The position numbers and the translations under genes were made by a program. Source: Delphinapterus leucas (taxonomy: Eukaryota > Chordata > Mammalia > Artiodactyla > Monodontidae). From it: a stretch of DNA of 64,000 nucleotides. Location of the stretch: the NCBI RefSeq assembly GCF_002288925.2, contig NW_022098001.1, positions 10,566,582 to 10,630,581 of the forward strand, read 5' to 3'. The notes under the pieces were generated by a model. That model searched no databases. It had not been told where the DNA came from and worked only from the letters and a program-made list of their open reading frames with translations. Shown piece by piece: positions 48,218 through 59,505 of the stretch; the stretch's first letter is position 1; each line of letters opens with the position of its first letter.

Positions 48218-50557
48218 CAGGCATACTTCACAGATACTGCAGGTCCAGTTCCAGACAACTGCAATAAAGCAAACATTGCAACAAAGTGAATCACACAAAT
48301 TTTTTGGTTTTCCAGTGCACAAAAAAGTTGTGTTTAAGCTATGCTGTTGTCTATTAAGTGGGCGGTAGTATTGTCTAAAATACAATGTAATATACCTTAA
48401 TTGAAAAATACTTTATTTCTAAAAAGTGCTAACCATCATCTGAGCCTTCAGCTAGATGTAATCTGTTTTGCTCCTGGAAGGTCTTGCCCCAGTGTTGATG
48501 TCTGCTGACTAATGAGGGTGATGGTTGCTGAAAGTTGGCATTGCTGTTGCAATTTCTTAAAATAAGACAACAGTGAAGTTTGCCACTTCAGTTACTCTTT
48601 CTTTCCTGAATGATTTCTCTGTAGCATGCAGTGCTGCTTGATAGCATTTTATCCACAGTATAACCTCTTTCAAAGTTGGAGTCAGTCCTTTTAAACCCTG
48701 CTGTTTCATCAACTAAGTTTATGTCATATTTAACATCCTTTGCTGTCATTTTCACAGTCTTGATAGCATTGTCATCAGGAGTAGATTCTATCTCAAGAAA
48801 CTACTTTCTTTGCTCATCCATGAGGAGCAACTCCTCATCCGCTAATGTTTTATCATGAGATTACAGCAATTCAGTCACATCTTCAGGTTTGACTTTTAAT
48901 TCTAGTTCTCTTGCTGTTTCTACCACGTCTGCAGTATTTTCCTCCACTGAAGTTTTGAACCCCTCAAAGTCATCCATGAGAATTGGATTCAGCTTCTTCC
49001 AAACCCTTATTGATGTTGGTATTTTGACCTTTTCCCTTGAATCATGAATGTTCTTGTGATTAGTAAATCCTTTCCAAAAGGTTTTCAGTTTACTTTGCCC
49101 AGAGCCATCAGAGGAGTCACTATCTGTGGCAGCTGTAGCCTTATGAAATAACATTTTTAAAATAATAAGACTTGAATGAAAGTTGAAATTGCTCCGTTAT
49201 TTGTGGGCTGCAGGATGGACGTTGAGTTAGCAGGCATGAAAACAACATTACTCTCTTTGTACGTCTTCATAAAAGCTCTTGGGTGACCAAGTGCATTGTC
49301 AATGAGCAGTAATGTTTTGAAAGGAATCTTTTTTTCTGAGCAGCAGTTCTCAACAGTGGGCTTAAAATATTCAGTAAACCATGTTGTAAACAGATGTATT
49401 GTCATCCAGGCTTTATTATTCCACTTATAGAGCACAGGCAGAGTGGATGTAGCATAATTCTTAAGGACCCTAGGATTTTCAGATTGGTAAATGAGCATTG
49501 GCTTCAACTTAGAGTCACCAGCTGCATTGTCCTCTGAAACCAGACATTGACTTTTCCTCTTTAGCTATGAAAGTTGTAGATGGTATATTCTTCCAATACA
49601 AGGCTGTTTCATCTACATTGAAAATCTGTTGTTTAGTGTAGGCATCTTCATTAACTATCTTAGCTGAATCTTCTGTATAACTTGCTGCAGCTTCTACCTG
49701 AGCACTTTCTGCTTCACCTTTCACTTTCACATTATAGAGATGGTTTCTTTCCTTAAAATCCATGAACCACCCTCTGCTAGCTTCAGGCTTTTCTTTTGCC
49801 ACTTCCTTACCTTTTTCTGTCTTTATAGCATTGAAGAGAATTAGGGCTTTGATCTGGATTAAGCTTTGGTTTAAGGTAATGTTGTGGCTGGTTTGATCTA
49901 TTGAGACCACTAAAACTTTCTATCAGCAATAAGGCTGTTTTGCTTTCTTATCATTTGTGTGTTCACTGGAGTAGCACCTTTACTTTTCTTCAAGAACTTT
50001 TCCTTAGCATTCAGAAGGGTAACTGGCACAGGAGGCCTGGCTTATGGCCTTTCTCAGCTTTTGACATGCCTTCTTCACTAAGCTTAACCAATTCTAGCTT
50101 TTGATTTAAAGTGAGAGATATGTGACTCTTTTTTCACTTGGACACTTAAAGTTGTTGTACCGTTATTCATTGGCCTAATTTCAGTATTGTTTTGTCTCAG
50201 GGAATAGGGAGGCCTGAGGAAAGGGAGAGAAATGGGGAATGGCCAATTGGTGGAGCAGTTAGAACAGAAAACATTTATTAAGTTCATTGTCTTATATGGG
50301 CATGGTTCATGGCACCCCAAAACACATTACAATGGTAACATCAAAGATCATTGATTACAGATTACCATAAAAATATAATAATAATGAAAAAGTTTGAAAT
50401 ATTGTGAGAATTACCAAAATGTGACACAGAGACACAAAGTGAGCAAATGCTGTTGGAAAAATGGCACCAATAGTCTTGCTCTGTGCAGCGTTGCCACAAA
50501 CCTTCCTTTTGTAAAAAACTTAGTATTTTCAAAGCATGATAAAATGAGGTATGCCTA
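48218..50557 (-). mobile_element. Tigger1 DNA transposon, nearly complete
   Basis: Inverted ends: left 'caggcatacttcacagatac' at 48218 and right 'aaaatgaggtatgccta' ending at 50557, where the last base has mutated from G. Target TA is seen at the right (50558-50559) and TG at the left. The 2.34-kb length is close to the usual 2.4 kb. The transposase lies on the minus strand. It belongs to the pogo-like Tc1/mariner group found in mammals, long inactive. Confidence 0.93.
48560..50150 (-). pseudogene. Tigger1 transposase, broken
   Basis: Minus-strand fragments lie in order: helix-turn-helix and CENP-B-like part near 50150-49900; SLIQIKALILFNAIKTEKG to NVDETALYWK in 49910-49515; [15 protein letters not shown] and [19 protein letters not shown] in 49507-49157; [17 protein letters not shown] onwards in 49154-48861. 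The first two catalytic acidic positions (NVDET, LLLIDN) are kept, but the third block reads NNG where Tigger has DQG. Frameshifts occur near 49910, 49510 and 49155, with stops after 48861. Ends are approximate. It is related to the ancestor of the TIGD1 gene but is a dead copy. Confidence 0.88.
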
Positions 50558-51340
50558 TATAGACTTATTCTGGTAGGCAGTTGTTACCTTGTAGATTGGC
50601 TCAGTGCTTTTGAAGCCTGTTTTTAAGCTCCTTTTGGGAGAGTCTAAAGTAAAGTAGCATTTATGTTTTGGTAATGCAGTCTCTTTTCTAAAACAAGGCT
50701 GTTCTGGGATGTCTACTGAATGTCCTTTGTATTCTACGAGTTCACTTAACTGTTGACGGTGGGAAAGATTCTCAGCCTTGTGTGACCTCTGGGAGTTGTT
50801 CTTTTTAAAACTCCCTGGTCATTTTTTTCTCTTAGGAAATTGATTTTGTTGGGTTTTGTAGAGTGTTTTTGTAAGCATGTACAGGTTGGCATTCAGCTAA
50901 ATAGTCAAGGGAGCTCCTAGGTAGATTGATGGACCTGTTTCTCTGTATAGCTCTTTTCTCACAGGTATTCTATAATGCACATTTTATTTGCCTTGCCTCC
51001 CCAAACTCCCATCTTTGTTTCTTTAACTCAGCAAAATTGCTGGGCTCTGTTGGGATCCCTTCTCCCTGTGCTACATTTTGGACATAACCTATAGATCTAA
51101 AGCTTGGGTGATAGTAGGGCTTATTTCTTTCCCTTTTCTCATGGATCTCCGTCCTGAAATATCTGATATCTCATGTCTGAAAATAGTTGCTTCCTATATT
51201 TTTCTGAGTTTTTTAGTTGTTTACAGCAGCCAGATAATTCTGGATCCTCTTACTTCCTTGCGGTCAGAAGTGGAAATCCTGTAATGGACACTTTTAAATC
51301 TTTAAGTTGTTTGAACTTTCAGTAGCATTTGAAAATGGTC
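50558..51340. other. Intronic sequence, no gene seen
   Basis: Mixed-composition sequence between Tigger and L2. No repeat family or exon recognised. Confidence 0.45.
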
Positions 51341-52100
51341 AAGTACTACTTTCTTGTCCTTCATGACCTCATTTCCTAAATATTGATGTTTTCCTGGGAT
51401 CTCTTCTTGACCCTTACGTCTTCTTAGACATTTTCCTGATGATTTTATCCCTTCTCATGTCTTCAGGCTTCATCTGTGTGCTGGTGACACCAAAAATGAC
51501 ATTGCCAACTCAGATCTCTGCTGGTATTCATATATACAGTTGGTTGCTGGAAATCTGCATTTGGATGAGAGGAGTTAAACCCATCTTATTCCCCTCCAGA
51601 CTTTTTTCTGGTGTTCTTTGGCTTAGTAAATAACATTGCCATCTAGTCATTAGCTTAAGCCAAAGGCTTATTAAGAGATATGCTCAACTCCTCTCTTGCA
51701 TCATCCCATATTTAATCAAAACCACTTTCTGTTGACTGTGCCTCTTTAATATCTTGATTAGCTTATCCTCTCTCCATTCTTACTGCCACTACTATGTTCT
51801 CTGCATACATATTTTGAATAATCCCCTACTGGTTTCCCTTCTCTACTGTTGCTTACTTCATGTCCTTCCTCTGGATTACAGGGGAAGTGATCTTTTTAAA
51901 ATAGAGCTCCTAACATGGTTTACAAGACTCTTTTTAACCTGACCCTTTTTAATATATCCTGGCCACTTTTACTTTATTCTTTCTGAATTATTTTTGGTCC
52001 TTTATACATGATACTTTATTCATAGCGAATTATTTTTGGTCTTTCAGACATACCATGTATAATGCCTCTCATTTCTTGCTTCTAGATATTTCTGCACATG
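51341..52100 (+). mobile_element. L2 LINE relic, sense
   Basis: 'tgatgattttatcccttctc', 'tcaggcttcatctgtgtgct' and 'gtgacaccaaaaatgac' are a decayed form of the L2 reverse transcriptase active-site text (…LYADDT…). It continues with 'agtgatctttttaaaataga' and 'taacatggtttacaagactc', ending near 'tttctgcacatgccata'. No frame kept. Confidence 0.7.
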
Positions 52101-52129
52101 CCATACTATGGATAACTTTAAAAAAAAAC

Positions 52130-53230
52130 AAAATAAAAAGACATTTCTCTATGGCAAATAGTCAAGTAGACCATAAAACTAAAAACTCATAAGTGAAGTC
52201 AATACAAGTGAAAATATGTACAACCTAAACGAAAGCCAGTTTTCCTTGTATACAGATAAGAAAAGGACCAAAAACACAGGAGAAAAGTGAGCAAAGAACA
52301 TGAATAGATGATTTGTTTTATATTATATTAAAAGATGCTCAACTTCACTCATAATAAGAGAAATGCAAAATAAATCTTCTCTGAGTTACAAGTTTTCACC
52401 TAATGTATTGGCTGAAATATTTGGTTCAATACTATGTAGGTGGAATTGTGGGAAGAGATGCTCTCTCATATATTACTGGTAGGAGATTAAATTCATATAA
52501 GCCCCCTGGTGGGCAGTTTGTTAATATCTATTAATATACATATATATTAATATCACATACAATTATAGTAGATAAAATATACCATAATATAATCAATCAA
52601 AAATTTTAATAATTACTATATAGTTATTATAATAGTGATCTTATGTTATTAAATTTATATTATGACATATGGTTATACTTAGAGTATATGTGCTTATTTA
52701 TCAATATATATACTTCTGTATTTGTGTGTGTTTATATATTCCCTTGACCTCGCAGTTTCGCTTCTGGGAATTTATCTTAAAGATATGCTGGCACATGTGT
52801 GAGTTGACTTATGTATAAGCTTATTTATTGCAGTGTTGTTTATATTAGCAAAAGGGAACCTAGCTATCCATAAGTAAAGGATCAGAGAGTAAGAGATACT
52901 ACATCTTTGCAACAGAATAGGATGTAGATGTAAAAAAGAAAAGAATGAGGATGCTTTCTATGTATTTATGTTGTAGAGATCTCCAACGTGGATTTTATGT
53001 TGTCAAGTAAAAACATCAAAATATATAACAATGTGGATAAAAAACATTGTGTATAAAATGCTATATTGTGTGTTAAAAGGGGGAGAAATAAAAATATATA
53101 TTCATATTTGTATAAAGGTTTCACAAGAAGCAAATAAAAGTGCTTATTCTTTGAGGTGTTTCTGGGAAGATTAAGAACAGGGGTTGGAAGGAGACTATAT
53201 ACTGTATACTTTTTTATATTGATTGATTTT
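52130..53230 (+). mobile_element. Old sense L1 3' half (L1M/HAL1-like)
   Basis: 'gagcaaagaacatgaataga', 'aaaagatgctcaacttcact' and 'aataagagaaatgcaaaata' at 52290-52380 and 'tatttattgcagtgttgttt' at 52825 follow the L1 ORF2 C-terminus. AT-rich 'taatatacatatatattaa' low-complexity lies near 52520-52740. It ends about 100 bp before exon 2. Confidence 0.7.
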
Positions 53231-53324
53231 TGAACCATTTGAGTATATTGCCTCTTAAAAGTAAAATTAAAAAGTTTATGAAAGATGTTAAGGAAAATAT
53301 TTTTTCTGTTCTTTTTCTCATCAG

Positions 53325-53405
53325 TAAGCTAAAAAAGCTGAGTGAAGACAGTTTGACTAAGCAGCCTGAAGAAGTTTTTGATGTACTAGAGAAACTGGGA
53401 GAAGG
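53325..53405 (+). CDS. STK3: STK3 (MST2) coding exon 2: linker and start of kinase domain
   Basis: STK3 is the Hippo-pathway Ser/Thr kinase that phosphorylates LATS1/2 and MOB1 in the cytoplasm. This 81-base exon follows a pyrimidine-rich tract ending in 'ctcatcag' and is followed by donor 'gtaagt'. Its first base completes a codon begun in exon 1; 26 codons follow, then two bases of a split glycine codon. The peptide starts KLKKLSEDSLTK and ends LEKLGE, which I align to MST2 residues 10-35. Serine in KKLSEDS favours STK3; as I recall, STK4 has aspartate there. The exon contains the start of the glycine-rich loop. A processed pseudogene is excluded because the coding sequence stops at a splice donor and resumes in phase 6.7 kb downstream. 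Confidence 0.95.
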
Positions 53406-53499
53406 GTAAGTACAAAAACATGAAAGTAGCATTTAGATAATGACAGAACAGTTATAAAATACCGTGTAAGATTAGTCTTTCACTAGAGTATATTTGATT

Positions 53500-55132
53500 G
53501 AATTGAGTAGTAAGAGTATAGAGGGAATGTACCTGAACATAGTGAAGGGCCGTATATGACAAGCCCAAGCTAACATCATACTCCATAGTGAAAAGCTGAA
53601 AGTACAGGAGAACTTCCAGGATAATAAAAGGCACAAAACACAATTAAAACAGCTTAGATTAGCAAGAATAGGGAAAAAGAAATAGAGAAAACAAAAATAT
53701 AAAGTAGTAAGCTAAATGTAAGTTGGAAGGAATAAAGTGAAATACATTTTTCACTAAATGTCAGTTCTCTCATAGACAAATTATTAGGGCTAATTAAAAT
53801 GCAAAACCTAGCTATATGCTGTTTATAAGATGCCCATGTAATACAAAGGGTAGATATATAGTGGTATTTCCTATTAGAGATATCAGATAAGAACTAATCA
53901 CACCAAAAAACAGAAAGCAGGAGTGGCAATATTTATATCAGGTAAATTAAAGTTAAAAGATCTTAAGTGAGTAAAGAGGGGTTAATATTCAAATGAAGAA
54001 TAAAGAGGGATATTAGGTAATGATATAAAAGACAGCTTATAATGAAACATATATGTGTCAGTCACTGTGACAGTTAAATTTCTGAAGCAAAGCTATTAGA
54101 AACATTAGGGGAATCTAATAAAAATATATTCATGTGAGAGATTTTAATATATCTTTTTCTGAATTGGACAGAATAAGGAAAAAAGAGAAAGGACTTAAAG
54201 GGATTAAGTATTATAATCAACAAGCTTGATTATGTATATGTGTGTATATATATATATACACACACACACACCCCATATATATGGTATGTATTTATACTTA
54301 CATTGATATAACTATTCTTGCCTCCCCCCACCCCCATTTTTTGGTATATTCATGGACCACTGATTAAAAAAAACTAACAAAAAAACCCCAACAAATTCTA
54401 AAAAAAGGGATTTTTCAGGTTACATTTCTAATTATAGTCTACTAAAATTAGAACTAAATAATTACAATATGATAAAACCCACACTTATTGGAAATTAAGA
54501 AAGATAATCTGAGGTAACCTATGAAGAGGAAATTGCAAATTATCTAGAAAACAGTGAAATAGAGAACAAATCATACTAATATTTATGGAATCCAGCAAAG
54601 CTGTAATTAGATGACCATATTTAGTTTTAAATTTCTTTACTACTAAAGAAGAAAGACCAAAAAGTAAGTAAGTTAGTAAATAAATAAATAAAATAACTTA
54701 GTGCTTATTTAAAGAACTGAGAAAAATAATAAAATGTAGCAGAAGAAACTAGAAATAGAGAATTCATGAACTAAAGCTGAAATTGATGAAATAGAAAGTA
54801 AAAAAATTAGAAATAATACATGTATATAAAATATACTTCTTTGCACAGGTCATTAAAGTAGTTAAACCTAGTTCTGACTTTGACTAAAGAAAAAAGAGCA
54901 AAAATAATTGAAGATTTGGAATAAGAAAGAAGATACAAGCAATGATAAAGAAACAATTTGAAGAATTAAAAGACTACTAAATGCTGCTCTATGAAAACTC
55001 ATTGGAAAATCTAGAAGTAGATGATTCCATAACAAAATATGAATTGTGTGAATTGACTCCCAAAGAAGTTTAAACTTAGATATATCAATTACCATAGAAA
55101 AGATGGAAAGGCAGTTAAATATCTATTAATTA
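53500..55132 (+). mobile_element. Old sense L1 ORF2 pieces (L1M/HAL1-like)
   Basis: 'ctaacatcatactccatagt' and 'gaaaagctgaaagtacagga' at 53570-53610 are ORF2 text. Others, 'ctatatgctgtttataagat' at 53815 and 'tgaactaaagctgaaattga' at 54770, fit older L1 order but not colinearly. The whole stretch is decayed and includes a TA/CA run near 54240-54272. Confidence 0.55.
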
Positions 55133-55267
55133 AAAAGATACCAGCTCATGATATGTGTACACATATAGCTGATTCACTTTGTTATATAGCAGAAACAAAC
55201 ACATCATTGTAAAGCAATTACAGTCCAATAAAGATGTTTTAAAGAAAAAAAAAAGATACTAGCTCAT
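55133..55267 (+). mobile_element. Very short sense L1 3' end with target-site duplication
   Basis: About 100 bases of L1 3'UTR ('agctgattcactttgttata', 'ccaataaagatgttttaaag') are flanked by aaaaagatac(c/t)agctcat at 55133-55149 and 55252-55267. An extreme 5' truncation inside older repeat sequence. Confidence 0.9.
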
Positions 55268-55660
55268 AGCAGCAGTATTCACAATAGCCAAATGTGGGGA
55301 TGTCCATCACTTGATGAATGGATAAACAAACTGTGATATATCTGTACAATGGAATATTATATAGCTATTAAAAAGAATGAAGTACTAATACATACCTCAG
55401 TATGGATGAACCTTGAATCATATATTCAGTGAAAGAAGCCAGATCAAAAAGTCACATATGATTCCATTTATATGCGGTATCCAGAATGGACAAACCCATA
55501 GAGACAGAAAGCAGATTCCAAATGATTTGGAACTAGATAGAGGTGGTAAGGATTACACAACATTGTGAATGCAATAAATGCCGTTGAATTGTACACTTTA
55601 AAATGTTTCAAATGGTGAATTTTATGCTATGTTCATTTTACTAAAAAAAAAAAAAAAAGT
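55268..55660 (+). mobile_element. Old sense L1 3' end
   Basis: 'gtattcacaatagccaaatg', 'acaatggaatattatatagc', 'acaacattgtgaatgcaata' and 'ttgaattgtacactttaaaa' run to an A-tail at about 55645-55660. An L1M-type 3' end with no open frame. Confidence 0.8.
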
Positions 55661-55751
55661 ACCAGCTAAGTTTTATCCAGTCATTAAGGGACAAAGAATT
55701 GCAGTTATTTTTATGAAGCCAGCATAACTTTAATCAAAATCTACATGTATG

Positions 55752-55964
55752 GGGCTTCCCTGGTGGCGCAGTGGTTGGGAGTCCGTCTGCTGATGCAGGG
55801 GATGCGGGTTCGTGCCCCAGTCCGGGAGGATCCCACATGCCGCGGAGTGGCTGGGCCCATGAGCCATGGCCGCTAAGCCTGCACATCCAGAGCCCGTGCT
55901 CTGCAGCGGGAGAGGCCACAACAGTGAGAGGCCCGCGTACCGCAAAAAAAAAAAAAAAAAAAAA
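55752..55964 (+). mobile_element. CHR SINE, sense, with target-site duplication
   Basis: aaaatcta(c/g)atgtatg lies at 55737-55751 and 55965-55980 with one mismatch. It has the head ggcttccctggtggcgcagt, box-B-like 'gggttcgtgccccag', body 'gccgcggagtggctgggccc' and 'gcccgcgtaccgc' + A-tail. Young-type subfamily. Confidence 0.95.
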
Positions 55965-55980
55965 AAAATCTAGATGTATG

Positions 55981-57890
55981 AAAAAAGAAAACTGTAGTTC
56001 AGCCTTACTTTGCTACCCATTATGATTACCATGCCCACCTTTTCTCAGATGGAAGACATTGCCACTTCACTTCTTAATGGATCCCAACATCCATTAAATT
56101 TAGGGAACTTATTTCAGTGTTGGCATCTCTGTTACCTCTGACCTGCACTATACAGCTTTCAGTGACACCAGTAAAGGGAGTATTCTCTGGACTCTCTCAG
56201 TGAGCATACTTAGAGGGTGGGCCAGCAGGTCACATGGTGAGATATCTATTCTAGTATTCCATCTACTTGAGCCTTCGATCCCCTTCCTCTGATGTGTAAT
56301 GAGGATCCCTGGCATCTCACTTAATGTGGGCCATTGTTGAGGCTGGGTTTTAGTTAACTAGCTGAGCAGACTGTTAGGGACACTCTCAACTGTTAGAAGT
56401 AAATTCCTTTCTCCCTGGAAATCTTAGAATTTCTTCCCACACATATTCTTTAGGGTTCTGCTAATAAAAACTGACAAAATCATACACCTCTTTTGGTGTG
56501 ACTAGTAGGTACTCTTGAGTCAGATTTTGTATTCATTCCTCTGGTGTCTGTGGGAATTTGAGTGTAATTATAGGTCTGGAACAATGAGAGGTGGTCTGGG
56601 AAAGGATCTGCATTTCCCTGAAAGGCAGTTCCCTCAAGTAAGGTCTTAGAGAGTCTTCAGGCATCATGAGGTTAATTTTCTCAGACTAGGGGACAGGGTT
56701 GCTTTTGCTGACAAGGGAGACTTGGTAGGGGTTGGGGTTTCAGGTATTCAGATTAATAACAATCTACGTTAATATCCCAATACCAATTCTCAGGGTACCT
56801 TTCTTTACAGTTAAAAACCTAACTTTAGCGTAGTAGTCCTGGTGATGTTGTGAATTCAGTTTGCAATGTAATTCAGCTTCCAGCAAGATTAGACTTCGAG
56901 TTTGGGTTTCAGAAGTCTCAGTCCTGGGCATATAAGAATTACGACTTTCTTTTGGAGCATTCAGAAGTTTTCTGGGTCTCTCAGTCTTGGGCTGGCAATT
57001 TAAGCCCTGAGCTTGTTATAATTGTTTTATGACTTTTCCAGTGTAGGCAGGAGCAGCCATTCCATTCTGCAGTCTTTGTACCCTTATTTTCACTGTGACA
57101 TTCAGTTGATACATGGTCTTCTAAAGCTTTGCCTAGACTCCAGGCAAGTAAGGATAGTAATTTAAATAATTGTTTTGCCCCTAAATACCATAGGCTATCA
57201 ATGTTCTGTTTGTCACTTGTTTTGAAGCCATCACTGTATTCAAATCTAAGAAAAAACGAATCCAAGATTCCCATCTTTAAGATTCCTTCCCTTAGAACCA
57301 TTTCCTTCCCCAAAACTATTGGTAGCAGGACATGGTTAGGAAAAGAAAGGCTACTCTGTGTACTCTGGGTTTAAAGAGTTTATTATGAAATTTAGGGCTC
57401 AAATGACTTGCGGAAGGGCCAGGGATGCAAAGGGTATGGACTTTGTCACTGAAGGTCAGAGAAGCCAGTGCTGAAGATCTCAGCCTGGAGTACTCAAGTG
57501 GTGTTTCTTAGAAAGCTCGCTTGGGATCTGCTGGAATCCTTAAGAATCTTTGAGAAGCTCCCACCAACTACCTTAGTCTGCAGCAGCAGCATCTTGATGA
57601 TCACAGAGCTCGGCAGGAAGCCCCTGTGTATCTTATATCTGCTAATGCGTCTGCTACAGCTAAATTTGGAGAATGATAGTTTCTCCTCAACTTTTTGCCA
57701 TTTAGATTTCATGCATTGTCAAACTCTTAACTGGGATCCATTCAGGGACGGGAAATAGGGAAATGTGGTTCCCAGTTTTCCTCCTTTGTAGTGACAAGAA
57801 GACCTTAGAAGGGACTGATGGCCTTGCTTAACTGACAATAGATAATCTAGCACTGAATTCTAGATTAGCTTTTGAGGGAAAAAAAATATA
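55981..57890. other. Unclassified 1.9-kb intronic stretch
   Basis: Less AT-biased than its surroundings, with 'repeat-like' text such as 'aaggtcagagaagccagtgc' and 'ctgaagatctcagcctggag' near 57450-57490 that may be an old L1 5'UTR or LTR-element interior. Open frames at 56981-57313 (−) and 57468-57758 (+) show no family resemblance and no splice context. I do not recognise it. Confidence 0.4.
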
Positions 57891-57897
57891 TGTATAC

Positions 57898-57940
57898 ACA
57901 CATGTATATACACACACATACATACACACACACACACACA
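57898..57940 (+). repeat. (CA/TA)n microsatellite
   Basis: 'cacacatgtatatacacaca' passing to uninterrupted CA units ending at 57940. Confidence 0.92.
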
Positions 57941-57961
57941 GATATGGCTTCTAAGGGGAGA

Positions 57962-58392
57962 TGCAGATTTCCCCTGCTCTCTGAAAGTAGAGCGTTCCTA
58001 TGAAACCTTTCGTAAGTTGAAATGTTGTAAAGCAAACAAGCAGTTACCTTATGACACGTCTTGCTAATGGATACACAGACTAAATTGAGATAAAGCACAG
58101 ATGCTCACAGACACAGTTCAAAGCTCAGGCAGTGTGATGCAGAGATGCTGAGTGTAGTTTCCAGGGAATGAGCTTGGCGGTGCCGGTGCCACTCTTGCTG
58201 TTCATGGTACTTTCTCCTTCTGTGATGGCTCCTGCAAAAACACATGTTGAATGCTGTTTTTGTTTTTCACCTTTTTTTGTAAAAGGGTAAATCTTCTTCG
58301 AATTTCTTCTGGTTAGCGAAACAGGTACTAATCCAGGTGTTTTGTAAAAGCGAAGGGGCGTAAGGTGAACTTTTGAAAAGTGGGGTTTACCT
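57962..58392. mobile_element. Candidate non-autonomous DNA transposon
   Basis: The left end 'cagatttcccctgctctctg' and the complement of the right end 'caggtaaaccccacttttca' are similar over the first part and both are followed by blocks with 'cgtaag'/'cgcttttac'-like text. The interior 'agttgaaatgttgtaaagca' and 'aaagcgaaggggcgtaaggt' resemble inverted copies of each other. This fits imperfect terminal inverted repeats. Family not named; target-site duplication not clear. Confidence 0.45.
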
Positions 58393-58438
58393 GTGTGTGT
58401 GTGTATGTGTGTGTGTAAATTAGGACTATACACACGCG

Positions 58439-58482
<44 letters not shown>
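58389..58482 (+). repeat. Compound TG / CG / CA microsatellite
   Basis: (TG)n at 58391-58414 with one 'ta' step, a 16-base spacer, 'acacacgcgcgcgcgcgca' at about 58430-58447, then (CA)n to 58480. TG and CA arms are inverse complements. Confidence 0.95.
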
Positions 58483-58483
<1 letters not shown>

Positions 58484-58709
58484 CCAAAGGTGACTTTGGG
58501 TATCAAACTAAATTAAATTACTTCAGAAAGCCCAAAGAAACAGAGGATAGAATGCAATTCATTTTGTTAAAGTAACTGCTTTGTCACTCATTTTTCACTT
58601 ATTTTAAAAGATTGTCTATTTGAAATGATTCTGCATAGCTTCCTAATATTAGGAAACATTCCATGTCTCTAACGGCTTGCTCTTCTTTCTCTTCTGTAGA
58701 AATAATGTA

Positions 58710-58920
58710 GTAAGGAAAACATGATCTTTGGAGTCAGAATATGTTTGAATTCTGGCCTTGCTGGTCACTGGTGTCTGAGTCTCTATTTCCTCATCTTTTA
58801 AAATGGCTGTAATAGTATTTTACCTCACAATTGAGAGGGTTGAATTTGATAATGCTTGTAAAACATCAAGCATAGTACCTGACTTACAATAAGAATTTAG
58901 TAAGTGATAGCAGTTTTTAC
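58710..58920 (+). mobile_element. MIR SINE relic
   Basis: 'ctttggagtcagaatatgtt', 'gaattctggccttgctggtc', 'ctctatttcctcatctttta' and 'agcatagtacctgacttaca' are MIR blocks in order. Confidence 0.85.
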
Positions 58921-59491
58921 CTTATCTTCTAATTCATCTCAAAATACAAATGGCTTCCCTCTCTCATTGTTCTTGCTTTTTAAGACACATAAATATTTAT
59001 TGGCAATGTTTCAAGAGTTGTAGCAGAGACAGTTTTTGAGCAAGTGGCCATTAGATCCTGTTACTCGTTTTATTTATCTGTGTGTGTGTGGTCTTGCTCT
59101 TAAGGAAAAGAAGATAGTGAAAGGAGCATCTGAGAGACCTTGGATCTGTGACTTGGCGGGGACCAGATTTCCTGCTTCTCTAACTTTGGTGTTGTGTGGT
59201 CTCCAGCTGAAGATTTCAGTTGCTCTTAAGCAGTCTGAACAGACATTGTACTTTGATATTTTGGGGATGATTTTGTTGAAGATGAGATCAGCCTTTTCTT
59301 CTAACATGAGACTTTGGCTGTTTTTATTCTGTATTTCATTCTTTTAACTTCTACTTATGTATCTTCTTAATGCTGCATTTGTTTGAGTTGACAAACCGTA
59401 AGTCTATTTCTTTCATTCATAAGAAAATCAGCAAATCTTTTTCTATTAATTTGATGATTTTAGTGAATTTTAAGTCTATAATTGAAACATT
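58921..59491. other. Intronic spacer, no gene seen
   Basis: Unique-looking. A frame at 59036-59347 (+) lacks coding character and sits inside STK3 intron 2. Confidence 0.45.
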
Positions 59492-59505
59492 AAAGCTAAG
59501 ATATA

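Larger units (their letters stand above)
1..53324 (+). other. STK3: STK3 intron 1 (3' part), inferred
   Basis: Exon 2 starts at 53325 and its phase requires an upstream exon carrying the MEQPPAPK-type N-terminus. No such exon or CpG-island promoter is visible in the window, so this stretch is read as the 3' portion of intron 1, with exon 1 further upstream. The content is interspersed repeats with unique spacers. That it is intron rather than partly intergenic is inference from the position of exon 2. Confidence 0.75.

Noticed and set aside
48676..50104. Possible host TIGD1-like gene
   Set aside because: Transposon ends flank it, and the frame is broken several times with a changed third catalytic block.
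57468..57758. Possible extra exon of STK3 in intron 2
   Set aside because: The frame has no resemblance to STK3, and exons 2 and 3 already join in phase without it.
58125..58487. 120-residue frame on the minus strand
   Set aside because: It runs through the TG/CA microsatellite, giving a low-complexity VCVC/THTH peptide with no coding support.
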